DNA of 30,479 nucleotides. Origin: Legionellales bacterium UBA4759 (GTDB lineage: Bacteria > Pseudomonadota > Gammaproteobacteria > Legionellales > Legionellaceae). This document shows positions 16,461-25,762 of the stretch, piece after piece. Location: NCBI GenBank assembly GCA_002403515.1, contig DHHZ01000062.1:1-30479 (forward strand), in the 5' to 3' direction. The notes under the pieces are model-generated. The model was not told the DNA's origin and did not search any database. It was given only the letters and a program-made list of their open reading frames with translations. The stretch's first letter is position 1. Each line of letters opens with the position of its first letter. The position numbers and the translations under genes are program-made.

Positions 16461-17627
16461 ATGCTCTGGCTAGAACGTCTAAAAAACATAGTGTTCTTTA
16501 TATTTCTAATGTTGGTGGCTTACTCCTTAATCAATTTAATATATCGTCATTTTTATTTTAAAAGTTTAGAGTTAAAACTTCCTCATGACGTGTTTACTGG
16601 ACAATGTCCAAATGAAAAATTAAAAGTATACCCAAACGTCAAGGTCGCTAAAATATTGGTGATAAGTGGTGGTGGGGTCGCGGGTATTATTCCTTTAAGA
16701 TTTTTGCAGTATATTGAAACAGAACTCCATAAACCCATTGTTGAGTCTTTTGATGTACTCAGTGGTACTTCAACAGGTGGCATTATTGTTGCCGGACTTG
16801 CAACACCCAATGAGTTCAATAAACCTAAATATTCTGTTCAAGAAATTTTAGACCATTACATCCATTTCTCAGAGAATGTGATGCACACATCACTCTGGCG
16901 AAAAATTTTTACCTTGGATGGTTTTATTGGGCCGTTACGAGACATTCATTTGTTACATGAAAATATGGTTTCGGCAATGGGCAATAAAGTTCGAATAAAA
17001 GATTTATTGGGGCATGTATATTTTACTTTATTTAATCTTAATAATTTGAAAATTGATATTTTTGATAATAAGTCATGCCAGAATGGTTATCATGAATATC
17101 TTGTGTCGGATATATTAACTGCAGGTTCTGCAGCAAGTATGGCATTTTCGTCAGTAACATTTTTGGACAGCGAAACCAATGCCAAAAAAAAAATTATTGA
17201 TGCATCGATTATTTCGATGAATAGTTTTCCTTATATTTTTGATGATGTGATGCGGTTATTTCCAAATGCTAAAAAGTTTATTATCGTAGTTATGGGCACA
17301 GGTCATTATCGAATTCAGGATTTAAAATTTAGAGATTATGATTATGATCAATGGGGGGCTTTGCAATGGGCGGCACCTTTATTAAAAATTCTATATAAAG
17401 ATCAATTTAAATTTATTCACAATGATATTCAAAATATATTAGCCGTCGCACCCAAAGGTTTAATTTCATATCATTACTTTAATATCAATAAGCATTTTGA
17501 TGTGTTTGATGGGTCACCAGAAAATATTAATCATATAAAAAAAGCAGCAGATGCCGGTGTAGTAGCACAACAAAAAGAATTGGATAAATTGGTTGCAGAA
17601 TTAAAAGCCAATGAGAACACTCATTAG
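16461..17627 (+). CDS. Patatin-like phospholipase, N-terminally membrane-anchored
   Basis: This 388-residue protein has one hydrophobic segment at about 11-28 (FFIFLMLVAYSLINLIY), so it is a signal anchor rather than a cleaved signal. The patatin domain has the oxyanion loop GGGVAG (70-75), the nucleophile elbow SGTSTGG with Ser104, and a catalytic Asp247 in IIDASI. Patatin enzymes hydrolyse acyl chains of phospholipids. The Asp motif reads DAS instead of the more usual DGG or DGA. The start is supported by AGGGGTGA. The preceding terminator leaves no room for a conventional promoter, so expression may rely on read-through. It is convergent with hemF. Confidence 0.92.
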   Translation: MLWLERLKNIVFFIFLMLVAYSLINLIYRHFYFKSLELKLPHDVFTGQCPNEKLKVYPNVKVAKILVISGGGVAGIIPLRFLQYIETELHKPIVESFDVLSGTSTGGIIVAGLATPNEFNKPKYSVQEILDHYIHFSENVMHTSLWRKIFTLDGFIGPLRDIHLLHENMVSAMGNKVRIKDLLGHVYFTLFNLNNLKIDIFDNKSCQNGYHEYLVSDILTAGSAASMAFSSVTFLDSETNAKKKIIDASIISMNSFPYIFDDVMRLFPNAKKFIIVVMGTGHYRIQDLKFRDYDYDQWGALQWAAPLLKILYKDQFKFIHNDIQNILAVAPKGLISYHYFNINKHFDVFDGSPENINHIKKAADAGVVAQQKELDKLVAELKANENTH

Positions 17628-17633
17628 CTTTGA

Positions 17634-18566
17634 TTAAAGATTTAACCAGTTTTGTGGTTTTAGATAGCGCTCATAGAGTTTTGATTCCTCGCTACCTATT
17701 TCTGGTTGCCAATTGTATTTAAAGGAAACATTGGGTGGCATGGACATCAATATCGATTCAGTTCTACCATTGGACTGTAGACCAAATAGGGTGCCTCTGT
17801 CATAGATAAGGTTGAATTCAACATATCGACCTCTTCGATACAATTGAAAATCTTTTTGTTTTTGAGAATATTCAATCCCATGCCTTTTTTCAACAATTGG
17901 ACGATAGCCTTCCCAAAATTCATGTCCGACATTTTTCCAAACAGAAAAAGCAGTTTCAAAATCTGGTTCATTGAAATCATCAAAAAATAGACCACCAATA
18001 CCTCGGGTTTCATTTCGATGTTTTAAGAAAAAATATTCATCACAAGCTTTTTTCCATTCGGGGTATAAAGTTTTTTCATAGGGGTGGCATGCTTGTCTTG
18101 CATGTTGGTGCCAATGAATACAATCCTCTTCAAAAGCATAAAATGGTGTTAAATCAAAGCCACCACCAAACCACCACAAGGGAGGATTTATTTCATCATA
18201 AGCAATGAAAAATCGAATATTGGCATGTGTGGTTGGTACAAATGGATTTTGGGGATGAAAAACGATAGAGACCCCAAGCGCCTCGAATCTTTTACCTGCT
18301 AATTCCGGACGAAGTTGTGTTGCAGATTTTGGCATGGAATTACCAGTGATGTGTGAGAAGTTGACACCAGCTCTTTCAAAAATATTGCCATTATCCATGA
18401 CGCAGCTAATACCACCACCGCCTTCAGGTCTTTCCCAGTCGTCATGAAAAAATTTTGCTTTACCATCAAGTTTTTCCATATGCAAACAAAGATTTTTTTG
18501 AAAATCCAATAGAAAGGATTTGACTTTTGAGACTGCATCAGCAGGTAATGCTGGATATGACATCAT
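17634..18566 (-). CDS. hemF: Oxygen-dependent coproporphyrinogen III oxidase
   Basis: This 310-residue cytosolic enzyme converts coproporphyrinogen III to protoporphyrinogen IX with O2 in haem synthesis. Family blocks are clear: GGGISCVMDNGNIFERAGVN (near 51-70), FHPQNPFVPTTHANIRFF, WWFGGGFDLTPFYAFEED, RGIGGLFFDDF and the C-terminal RGRYVEFNL plus SMPPNVSF. Two ATGs are adjacent; the second (18563) has the better spacing (6 bases) from AGGAG, so the true start may be one codon later. It requires oxygen, which suits an aerobic life style. Its 3' end lies 6 bases from the phospholipase gene. Confidence 0.97.
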   Translation of the reverse strand: MMSYPALPADAVSKVKSFLLDFQKNLCLHMEKLDGKAKFFHDDWERPEGGGGISCVMDNGNIFERAGVNFSHITGNSMPKSATQLRPELAGKRFEALGVSIVFHPQNPFVPTTHANIRFFIAYDEINPPLWWFGGGFDLTPFYAFEEDCIHWHQHARQACHPYEKTLYPEWKKACDEYFFLKHRNETRGIGGLFFDDFNEPDFETAFSVWKNVGHEFWEGYRPIVEKRHGIEYSQKQKDFQLYRRGRYVEFNLIYDRGTLFGLQSNGRTESILMSMPPNVSFKYNWQPEIGSEESKLYERYLKPQNWLNL

Positions 18567-18650
18567 GTACTCCTAAAAAAAAATTCTATCCAAAGATATC
18601 ATAAATCATATACAATATGCATTATTTTTTGTTTCATTTTGGAGTGTTAT

Positions 18651-19586
18651 TTGTTACAGATTGCCCCAATGGTTGATTGGACCAACAGTCCATTTCGATT
18701 AATGATGAGAATTTTGCTACCAAAAGCAAAATTATTTACTGAAATGTTGGTTCCTCAGGCTATTATTCGAAATCATGAACGTTACTTAGCCTATTATCCA
18801 ATAGAAAATCCATTGGTTTTACAATTGGGTGGAAGCTCACCAAAAGAGCTGTTACAAGCCTCACTTATGGCACAGGATTTTGGTTATCAAGAAATCAACT
18901 TAAATCTTGGATGTCCTAGTGAGCGTGTACAAGCAGGGCAATTTGGTGCATGTTTGATGACACAAAAACCATTGGTGCTTGAGTGTCTATCATACTTAAA
19001 GAATCATTTGGATATTCCGGTGACTGCCAAGACCAGAATTGGTGTAGATGAACACGATTCGTATGAGTTTTTTGAAGATTTTATCGATGGTTTGGTAGAA
19101 ACAGGCATTGATGAATTGATTGTTCATGCTAGAAAAGCATGGTTAAAAGGGTTAAATCCTAAGCAAAATAGAACCATACCACCGATTCAATATGATTTTG
19201 TTCACCGCATAAAGCAGAAATACCCTCAATTGCCCATCATCATCAATGGAGATTTGAAAACTGTTGAACAGATGAAAAATCAATTGGATTATGTTGAAGG
19301 GGTCATGGTCGGTCGTTTAGCATGTGATAACCCCATGTTGTTACAAGAATTTCATCAACAACTCTATCCTGAAATTAAATTACCTTCTCAGGAGCAGGCG
19401 TTAGAGCGCTATTTTTCAATTATTTCTCAAGATGAGACAAGGCAACATTCTACCAGCATATATTTAAAACCCCTTTTTAATTTATATCATGGTACAATTT
19501 ATGCAAAACAATGGAGGCAAGTCCTTCAAAATGCGTTAAAATGTAAAAATATATACTCCATTTTGGATAGTTGGCAGAGAATATAA
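18651..19586 (+). CDS. dusA: tRNA-dihydrouridine synthase A
   Basis: This flavoenzyme reduces uridines 20/20a in the tRNA D-loop. It begins QIAPMVDWTNSPFRL, with LQLGGSSPKELLQ and INLNLGCPSERVQ carrying the catalytic Cys88, then FGACLM, VTAKTRIGVDEHDSYEF and IVHARKAWLKGLNPKQNR, which together match DusA rather than DusB or DusC. A TTG at 18639 overlaps the TTTGGAG ribosome-binding site, so TTG 18651, six bases after it, is chosen; this gives 311 residues. The last base of its stop codon is the first base of the next start (TAATG), which indicates coupling to fabY. Confidence 0.94.
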   Translation: MLQIAPMVDWTNSPFRLMMRILLPKAKLFTEMLVPQAIIRNHERYLAYYPIENPLVLQLGGSSPKELLQASLMAQDFGYQEINLNLGCPSERVQAGQFGACLMTQKPLVLECLSYLKNHLDIPVTAKTRIGVDEHDSYEFFEDFIDGLVETGIDELIVHARKAWLKGLNPKQNRTIPPIQYDFVHRIKQKYPQLPIIINGDLKTVEQMKNQLDYVEGVMVGRLACDNPMLLQEFHQQLYPEIKLPSQEQALERYFSIISQDETRQHSTSIYLKPLFNLYHGTIYAKQWRQVLQNALKCKNIYSILDSWQRI

Positions 19587-21346
19587 TGATATTACCAGTA
19601 ATTGTTGGAATGGGCGGTATTAATGCCGCAGGTAGAACATCAGGTTTTCATAGTTATAAACGCATGGTTCATAAAGCCTTGTCGACCGATGTAATGCAAA
19701 GTACATGGCTAGATCTTGCAAATCGCATGGGTCTTGAAGTCGGTCAAATAGATAAAATACTAGATGGCACTTTAATCAGACAAATAGACATTTTTAATCC
19801 CAATCATGTGTATAGTCATCAAGCGGCTCAATTGGCCAAAGAATTACAAATTGATTTGGCTGATGCCACAGAATTATTATTACCAGGCCAGCAATTGTTT
19901 TGGGAAAAATATTCTCAACTGGCGGTACAAAGTGCAGGTATGATTCCAAGGGGCTTTGAACCTGGAAAGTTATACAATTCTCATCATCATCCTCGAGGGC
20001 TCATTTTGACTGTCTACGGAATGTCTGATGCGCTTTCATCTTTAGGTATTGAATGGAATGAGCTTTTAAAAAAAGTTAGACCAGATCAAATTTCTGTTTA
20101 TGCAGGCAGTGCATTAGCCCAAGTTGATGAAAACTCCTTGGCAGGACTTGTTGCCCAGCCCCTAAAAGGCAAACGAGTCAACTCTAAAATGATGCCTTTA
20201 TCTTTGGCGGAAATGCCTGCTGATTTTGTTAACAGCTATATTCTCAATAGTGTAGGAACCACAGGTCATAACATGGGTGCTTGTGCGACATTCTTATACA
20301 ATCTTCGTCAAGGTATTCGAGATATTCAACATGGTGATGCCAAAATTGTGGTAGTTGGAAGTGCAGAAGCGCCTGTAACTCCAGATATTATTGATGGATT
20401 TCGTGCAATGAGTGCTTTAAGCACCGATGAGGAACTGTGTAAGTTAGACAATGTCTCAACACCCAATTACCGCAGAGCATGTCGTCCATTTTCGACCAAT
20501 GCCGGTTTTGTCATCGCTGAATCAGCTCAATTTGCAATTCTAATGGCTGATGATTTAGCGCTTGAAGTTGGTGCGCCCATTTTAGGTTCTGTTGGCGATG
20601 TTTATGTGAATGCCGATGGTAATAAGAAATCCATTGCTAGTCCTGGTGTTGGTAACTATATCACCATGGCAAAAGCCTGTGGTTTGGCGCAAGAACTCTT
20701 TGGAAAAGATGGCCTCCAAAATACATATGTACAAGCCCATGGTACAGGTACACCTCAAAATCGTGTGACCGAGAGTCATATTCTCAGTGAAGTTGCCAAA
20801 ACCTTTGGAATTCATGATTGGAAAGTATGTGCGGTGAAGTCATATGTTGGTCATTCAATCGGTGTTGCCGCAGGAGATCAAATTGCAGCTACTTTAGGTG
20901 CTTGGCAACATGGGATATTGCCTGGTATTGAAACCATTGAATACATTGCCCCAGACGTTTATCAAGATAATCTTAATATTCTTATGCAACACCATGTGTT
21001 AAATCATGCTTCAGATATGAAAGGATGTATCATCAATTCTAAGGGATTTGGCGGCAATAACTCCTCTGCTTTGTTGATGTCGCCGCAATTTACCCTAGAC
21101 ATGTTAGCTAAAAAACATGGCAAGGAATTGATGTCTGCTTACCAAAAACGTCACGAGAAGGTATCATTGCAAGTTCAAAGCAATGATGAAAAAAATTGTG
21201 CAGGTCAAGAATCCTTGGTTTATCACTTTGGTGATCAAATGATTGACATGCAAGATATTCAAATGACTTCGGAAACTTTGAATTTAAAAAATTTCAATTC
21301 AAGCATTGAATTAAGTAACTTGAATCCCTATATTGATTATCAATAA
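19586..21346 (+). CDS. fabY: Beta-ketoacyl-ACP synthase, FabY type
   Basis: This is a 586-residue condensing enzyme. It starts ILPVIVGMGGINAAGRTS and has a thiolase-fold Cys-His-His triad: Cys233 in MGACATFLYN, His385 in QAHGTGTPQNR and His423 in SYVGHSIG, ending IINSKGFGGNNSS. The long N-terminal region and the NSHHHPRGL-type block resemble Pseudomonas FabY, which condenses acetyl-CoA with malonyl-ACP to start fatty-acid synthesis in place of FabH. The remembered similarity is strong, but the function here is inferred. The gene overlaps the dusA stop by one base. The last 80 residues are polar and poorly conserved. Confidence 0.82.
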   Translation: MILPVIVGMGGINAAGRTSGFHSYKRMVHKALSTDVMQSTWLDLANRMGLEVGQIDKILDGTLIRQIDIFNPNHVYSHQAAQLAKELQIDLADATELLLPGQQLFWEKYSQLAVQSAGMIPRGFEPGKLYNSHHHPRGLILTVYGMSDALSSLGIEWNELLKKVRPDQISVYAGSALAQVDENSLAGLVAQPLKGKRVNSKMMPLSLAEMPADFVNSYILNSVGTTGHNMGACATFLYNLRQGIRDIQHGDAKIVVVGSAEAPVTPDIIDGFRAMSALSTDEELCKLDNVSTPNYRRACRPFSTNAGFVIAESAQFAILMADDLALEVGAPILGSVGDVYVNADGNKKSIASPGVGNYITMAKACGLAQELFGKDGLQNTYVQAHGTGTPQNRVTESHILSEVAKTFGIHDWKVCAVKSYVGHSIGVAAGDQIAATLGAWQHGILPGIETIEYIAPDVYQDNLNILMQHHVLNHASDMKGCIINSKGFGGNNSSALLMSPQFTLDMLAKKHGKELMSAYQKRHEKVSLQVQSNDEKNCAGQESLVYHFGDQMIDMQDIQMTSETLNLKNFNSSIELSNLNPYIDYQ

Positions 21347-21377
21347 TCATAGCTTTTCTTTAAGAATTGAAGTAAAT

Positions 21378-21386
21378 TGCTATAAA
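21378..21386 (+). promoter_or_regulatory. Extended -10 promoter element before secA
   Basis: TGC followed by TATAAA(T) forms an extended -10 site with a poor -35 element. It lies in the 65-base fabY-secA gap and would give a leader of about 20 bases. I find no secM-like arrest gene. Confidence 0.45.
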
Positions 21387-21411
21387 TATTTAAAAGTGAG
21401 ATGAATGGATT

Positions 21412-24057
21412 ATGTTTATATCGATAGCACAAAAAATTTTTGGTAGTCGTAATGAAAGAATTATCCGACGACTTGAACAAAATGTTGCTAAAATTAATGC
21501 CTTTGAACCCATTATCAAAGAACTAACTGATGCTCAATTGGCAGCAAAAACGGATGAATTTAAAGCACGTTTGCAACAAGGTCAAACGTTGGATGATCTC
21601 TTACCAGAAGCATTTGCTGTCGTTAGAGAAGTATCAATACGTACGCTTGAAATGCGTCATTTTGATGTACAATTAATTGGTGGTATGGTTTTGCACGAAG
21701 GCAATATTGCTGAAATGCGAACCGGTGAAGGTAAAACCTTGGTTGCGACTCTACCTGCTTATTTAAATGCTTTGACTGGGCAAGGTGTCCATGTGGTCAC
21801 GGTCAATGACTATTTGGCAAAACGTGATAGCGAATGGATGAAGCCTATTTATAATTTCTTGGGATTGAGTGTAGGCGTTATTTTACCTGACATGCCAGTT
21901 GAACAAAAAAGAGCGGCTTATGCCTGTGATATTGCCTACGGAACCAACAATGAATTTGGTTTTGATTATTTACGCGATAATATGGCTTTTGATGTCAATG
22001 ATAAAGTACAAAGACCATTAAACTATGCGATTGTCGACGAAGTTGACTCGATTTTAATTGACGAAGCAAGAACCCCGCTTATCATCTCTGGGGCCGCAGA
22101 GGATAGCTCTGAGCTTTATACGAAAGTAAATAAAATAATTCCAAGCCTTATTAAACAAGAGGCTGAAGGTGATGGTGGCCATTACACGCTGGATGAAAAA
22201 CAAAAACAAGCTTACTTAACTGATGCAGGGCATGAGTTGGTTGAGCAATTGTTAATTGAGGCTTCTTTATTAGAAGAAGGTGAAAGCTTATATGATGCGC
22301 GAAATATTATTTTAATGCATCACGTGAATGCTGCTTTACGTGCTCATAAAATTTTCCAAAAAGATGTGGATTACATTATTCAAGATCAACAAGTTGTCAT
22401 CGTTGATGAGCACACTGGTCGAACCATGCAAGGTCGTCGTTGGTCTGATGGTTTACATCAGGCAATTGAAGCCAAAGAGGGCACGCCCATTCAACCTGAA
22501 AATCAAACATTGGCTTCGATTACTTTCCAGAATCTATTTCGATTATACAACAAGCTTTCTGGTATGACCGGTACCGCGGATACAGAGGCTTATGAATTTC
22601 AGCAAATTTATCGCTTGGAAGTTGTGGTTATCCCAACCAATCGAGCAACACAACGAAAAGATGAATCTGATATTGTCTATTTAACCCAAGCTGAAAAAAA
22701 TACTGCAATTATTGAAGATATTCTTAGTTGTATTAAGAGAAATCAACCGGTGTTAGTTGGTACAGCATCCATTGAAGCGTCTGAACATTTGAGCCATTTA
22801 TTAAGTAAGCATAATGTTAAACATAATGTCCTTAATGCTAAACTTCATGAAAAAGAAGCCCATATTGTTGCTGAAGCAGGCCGTCCTGGTATGGTCACTA
22901 TTGCCACCAACATGGCAGGCCGTGGTACCGATATCGTATTGGGTGGTAGTTTACAGGCCGAATTGGCAAAATTGCCTGAAGATGCTTCTGAAGCACAAAG
23001 AAAGGCCATTATTGATGCTTGGCAAACTCGTCACAATGAAGCTGTAAATGCGGGTGGTCTTCGAATCATTGGTTCTGAGCGTCATGAATCTCGTCGTATT
23101 GATAATCAGTTAAGAGGGCGTGCAGGACGACAGGGCGACCCGGGTTCTACTTGTTTTTATTTATCCCTTGAAGATAATTTAATGCGAATTTTCGCATCAG
23201 ATAAAATCTCTGGCATTATGCGTCGTTTGGGTATGAAAGAGGGTGAGCAAATCGTCCATCCATTAATTACTCGCGCTATTGAAAATGCTCAACGTAAATT
23301 AGAAGGGCATTATTTTGATATTCGTAAACAGTTATTAAGTTATGACAATGTTGCAAATGAGCAACGAAAAGTTGTTTATGCACAACGCGCTGTTTTACTA
23401 GAACTTAGCGATTTAGAACCTTCCATTCGTGAGATGTGTGAACGAGTGATTAAGCGATTAGTAAATACCTATATCCCCTTGGATAGCTTTGAAGACCAAT
23501 GGCAGGTGGCTGATTTAACCAAGGTATTGAGTGAAGAATTTTTTATCAATATCAATATTCAACAAATGATTGAAGAAGATCATCACTTGTCCGCGCATGA
23601 TTTACAAGAAAAAATTTCTGAAATTGTTCTTAATCATTTGATTGAACAGAAAAAATCTATCGATGAGAGTCGCTGGAATATGGTGACCAAGTCTATTATT
23701 TTAGAAACATTAGATTTATTCTGGCGCGAACACTTGCAGGCATTGGATTATTTACGTCAAGGTATTCATTTACGCGGTTATGCGCAAAAAGATCCTAAGC
23801 AAGAATATAAACGTGAATCATTTTTGTTGTTTACACGTATGTTAAATCAACTGGAACATGAAGTTATAGCCAATGTATTATCGGTTCATTGGCAAGCCTC
23901 TGCATCAGAGTCTGTTGCAGGAAATGATCGTTTCGATGATGAAGATGACGGCAACGTTATTTCTTTGAGTGTTTCTAAAGCCAAACTTGGCCGAAATGAT
24001 TTATGTCATTGTGGTTCTGGTGAGAAATTCAAAAACTGTCACGGGCGTTTGGTTTGA
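21412..24057 (+). CDS. secA: Preprotein translocase ATPase SecA
   Basis: This is an 881-residue motor of the Sec export machine, close in length to the E. coli protein (901). The Walker A motif MRTGEGKT has Lys108, the same position as in E. coli. Other marks are VNDYLAKRD, YGTNNEFGFDYLRDNM, the DEVDSILIDEARTPLIISG region split by strand breaks, TNMAGRGTDI, the GSERHESRRIDNQLRGR helicase block, and a C-terminal zinc site CHCGSGEKFKNCH used for SecB and lipid binding. No truncation is apparent. mutT starts inside its last codons. Confidence 0.98.
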   Translation: MFISIAQKIFGSRNERIIRRLEQNVAKINAFEPIIKELTDAQLAAKTDEFKARLQQGQTLDDLLPEAFAVVREVSIRTLEMRHFDVQLIGGMVLHEGNIAEMRTGEGKTLVATLPAYLNALTGQGVHVVTVNDYLAKRDSEWMKPIYNFLGLSVGVILPDMPVEQKRAAYACDIAYGTNNEFGFDYLRDNMAFDVNDKVQRPLNYAIVDEVDSILIDEARTPLIISGAAEDSSELYTKVNKIIPSLIKQEAEGDGGHYTLDEKQKQAYLTDAGHELVEQLLIEASLLEEGESLYDARNIILMHHVNAALRAHKIFQKDVDYIIQDQQVVIVDEHTGRTMQGRRWSDGLHQAIEAKEGTPIQPENQTLASITFQNLFRLYNKLSGMTGTADTEAYEFQQIYRLEVVVIPTNRATQRKDESDIVYLTQAEKNTAIIEDILSCIKRNQPVLVGTASIEASEHLSHLLSKHNVKHNVLNAKLHEKEAHIVAEAGRPGMVTIATNMAGRGTDIVLGGSLQAELAKLPEDASEAQRKAIIDAWQTRHNEAVNAGGLRIIGSERHESRRIDNQLRGRAGRQGDPGSTCFYLSLEDNLMRIFASDKISGIMRRLGMKEGEQIVHPLITRAIENAQRKLEGHYFDIRKQLLSYDNVANEQRKVVYAQRAVLLELSDLEPSIREMCERVIKRLVNTYIPLDSFEDQWQVADLTKVLSEEFFININIQQMIEEDHHLSAHDLQEKISEIVLNHLIEQKKSIDESRWNMVTKSIILETLDLFWREHLQALDYLRQGIHLRGYAQKDPKQEYKRESFLLFTRMLNQLEHEVIANVLSVHWQASASESVAGNDRFDDEDDGNVISLSVSKAKLGRNDLCHCGSGEKFKNCHGRLV

Positions 24058-24440
24058 AAGTTGTTATAGCTTTTATCGAAGTTAATCAATTGTTATTGAT
24101 AACCCGCAGAGCTCTTAATACACATTTTGGTGGTTTTTGGGAGCTTCCGGGTGGCAAAATTGAAGTAAACGAATCTCCTGTTGCTGCCTTAACTCGAGAA
24201 CTCAAAGAAGAATTGGATATTGAGGTTGAAATAGCTGATTTCATCTGCTGTATTGAAAATCCTAGTGTTGAATTTTATTTATATCATGTGACGTGCTTTA
24301 AAGGCGAGCCTGCTTTGACTGGACAACAGATGGATATGGCCTGGATCAGCAGAAAAGAGTTAAGCCAATATGAGTTTCCGCCAAGCAATACGTTTTTTTT
24401 TGAAATGTGGGATTCTTATACTCGAGAAATACCTAGTTGA
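24054..24440 (+). CDS. mutT: MutT-like NUDIX hydrolase (8-oxo-dGTP diphosphatase)
   Basis: This 128-residue protein carries the NUDIX box GGKIEVNE followed after seven residues by RELKEELDI; the usual Gly of the final GU pair is Asp here. HFGGFWELPGGK is typical of MutT, which removes 8-oxo-dGTP from the nucleotide pool. The likely start is TTG at 24054, overlapping the secA stop in TTGA, with no good Shine-Dalgarno sequence, so translation probably depends on secA. The secA-mutT-zapD neighbourhood matches other gammaproteobacteria. The 3' end overlaps zapD on the opposite strand by 25 bases. Confidence 0.9.
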   Translation: MKVVIAFIEVNQLLLITRRALNTHFGGFWELPGGKIEVNESPVAALTRELKEELDIEVEIADFICCIENPSVEFYLYHVTCFKGEPALTGQQMDMAWISRKELSQYEFPPSNTFFFEMWDSYTREIPS

Positions 24441-25165
24441 ATATTAAAATCATCCAAATGGCTGATTTCTTCAACAAGCAGTGGATCATTGAAATAAATA
24501 CTCAAACTGTTATTGCCAATTTGAATTTTTGGAATAGCTGGTATTTCTGAATCAATTTTTAAAACGATGAGTTGGCAGGTTGGATGACCATTGATAAGTT
24601 GGTGATAATAACTTTGATGAATGGTAATATCTTCATAAACTAAAAAAAATCTTAAAACACTTAGATAAACTTGAATAATGTTCTCAATATCGCTTAGGTG
24701 TCCTAGCCAATGCTTTAAGCTGTCTTTGCGTGACTTGCTGGACTGATGCAACCAGCGGTATAGATGAGGTGTTTGTAACTCGCATTCTTGCCAATTGTCT
24801 TGTATTTTTAGACGCATGGATTGTAAGAATTGATCATTAAATATTTCGTATGATATACGATTGACTCGATTTTGTAAATCGAGTGAGGTTTCTTTAAAGC
24901 GATGCCAAAGTTCTGGCGCTTGTTCTGGTAATACTTTTGAAAGCGTGTATTCTAAACGTAAGAATTCTTTGGTATAACGACTCTTGAGCTCGGGTTTTTC
25001 CACAATTTTTAATAGCTCTATAATGTTTTTTAGAGCATAATGATGGGTAATGGGATGTGACTGATGTAGTCCTTCATGAATATATGCTAGCAAATTCTCA
25101 ATTCTAATAGATACTTTGGGTAAGAATTGGGGGGATTGCTGATAAATAATTTCTTGTGTTTGCAT
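24416..25165 (-). CDS. zapD: Cell division protein ZapD
   Basis: This 249-residue protein is close to E. coli ZapD (247), a cytoplasmic factor that cross-links FtsZ filaments. It shows the all-helical N-terminal pattern (VSIRIENLLAYIHEGLHQS, then ALKNIIELLKIVEKPELKSRYTKEF split in the middle) and a beta-rich C-terminal part. The frame extends to 25300, but ATG 25165 has GGA five bases upstream and gives the family length. It is convergent and overlapping with mutT, the usual neighbour. coaE and yacG, often beside it, are absent. No clear promoter could be fixed. Confidence 0.85.
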   Translation of the reverse strand: MQTQEIIYQQSPQFLPKVSIRIENLLAYIHEGLHQSHPITHHYALKNIIELLKIVEKPELKSRYTKEFLRLEYTLSKVLPEQAPELWHRFKETSLDLQNRVNRISYEIFNDQFLQSMRLKIQDNWQECELQTPHLYRWLHQSSKSRKDSLKHWLGHLSDIENIIQVYLSVLRFFLVYEDITIHQSYYHQLINGHPTCQLIVLKIDSEIPAIPKIQIGNNSLSIYFNDPLLVEEISHLDDFNIQLGISRV

Positions 25166-25256
25166 AGTTCCATGCATTATAGTCGTATTATTTATAAGAT
25201 TAACATAAATATTTAATAAATCAAAATTTGAGTTATTAATAGAGGAGCTAATCAAT

Positions 25257-25703
25257 ATGTTTTTAAAAAGAATATTCATGACAATATTGTTGTCAACCAT
25301 TGGTAGTAGTCATTTGTGGGCAAAAAGCGCATCTATAGTCGGTCTTTGGGAGACAATTGATGACCGAACCGGTCAGAAAAAAGCAATCGTAAAAATTTAT
25401 CAAAAAGGTACAAGTTATTTCGCAGATATTGTCAAAGTATACTGGAAAGAAAATGATAATAAGATTTGTGTGCATTGTAAGGATAAGAAAAGACATAATC
25501 AGCCTGTTGAAGGCATGAACTTTGTCTGGGATCTCAAACCGCATTCTTCTTTATTATGGGACAATGGCAGTATATTAGATCCTCACAATGGACAAGTTTA
25601 TAAGGTGCGCATGAAGAAAAATGGCGATGTTTTATATGTTAGAGCATACTTGGGCGTTCCTGTTTTAGGTAGAACTCAAGAATGGCATCGTTATTCGAAT
25701 TAA
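25257..25703 (+). CDS. DUF2147 secreted protein
   Basis: This 148-residue protein has a signal peptide (MFLKRIFMTILLSTIGSSHLWA). The mature domain is the DUF2147 beta-barrel-like family: IVGLWETIDDRTGQKKAIVKI, ILDPHNGQVYKVRM and VRAYLGVPVLGRTQEWHR are its usual landmarks. An extra pair of cysteines (ICVHCKDKK) could bind metal or form a disulphide. The function of the family is not established. GAGGAGC lies about 10 bases before ATG 25257; a second ATG at 25278 would shorten the signal peptide too far. It is divergent from zapD and 59 bases before dnaB. Confidence 0.88.
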   Translation: MFLKRIFMTILLSTIGSSHLWAKSASIVGLWETIDDRTGQKKAIVKIYQKGTSYFADIVKVYWKENDNKICVHCKDKKRHNQPVEGMNFVWDLKPHSSLLWDNGSILDPHNGQVYKVRMKKNGDVLYVRAYLGVPVLGRTQEWHRYSN

Positions 25704-25731
25704 TTTTATAGAAGATGTCTTGGATTATCGA

Positions 25732-25737
25732 TATAAT
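25732..25737 (+). promoter_or_regulatory. Candidate -10 element of the dnaB-alr operon
   Basis: A perfect TATAAT lies 25 bases before the dnaB ATG, with a poor -35 candidate (TAGAAG, 25709-25714) 17 bases upstream. The leader would be under 20 bases. Confidence 0.45.
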
Positions 25738-25762
25738 AATCAAAAGTTTTTAGGGTTTTATT

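Noticed and set aside
25166..25300. 45-codon extension of zapD
   Set aside because: It overlaps the DUF2147 gene start, and ATG 25165 has a ribosome-binding site and gives the normal length.
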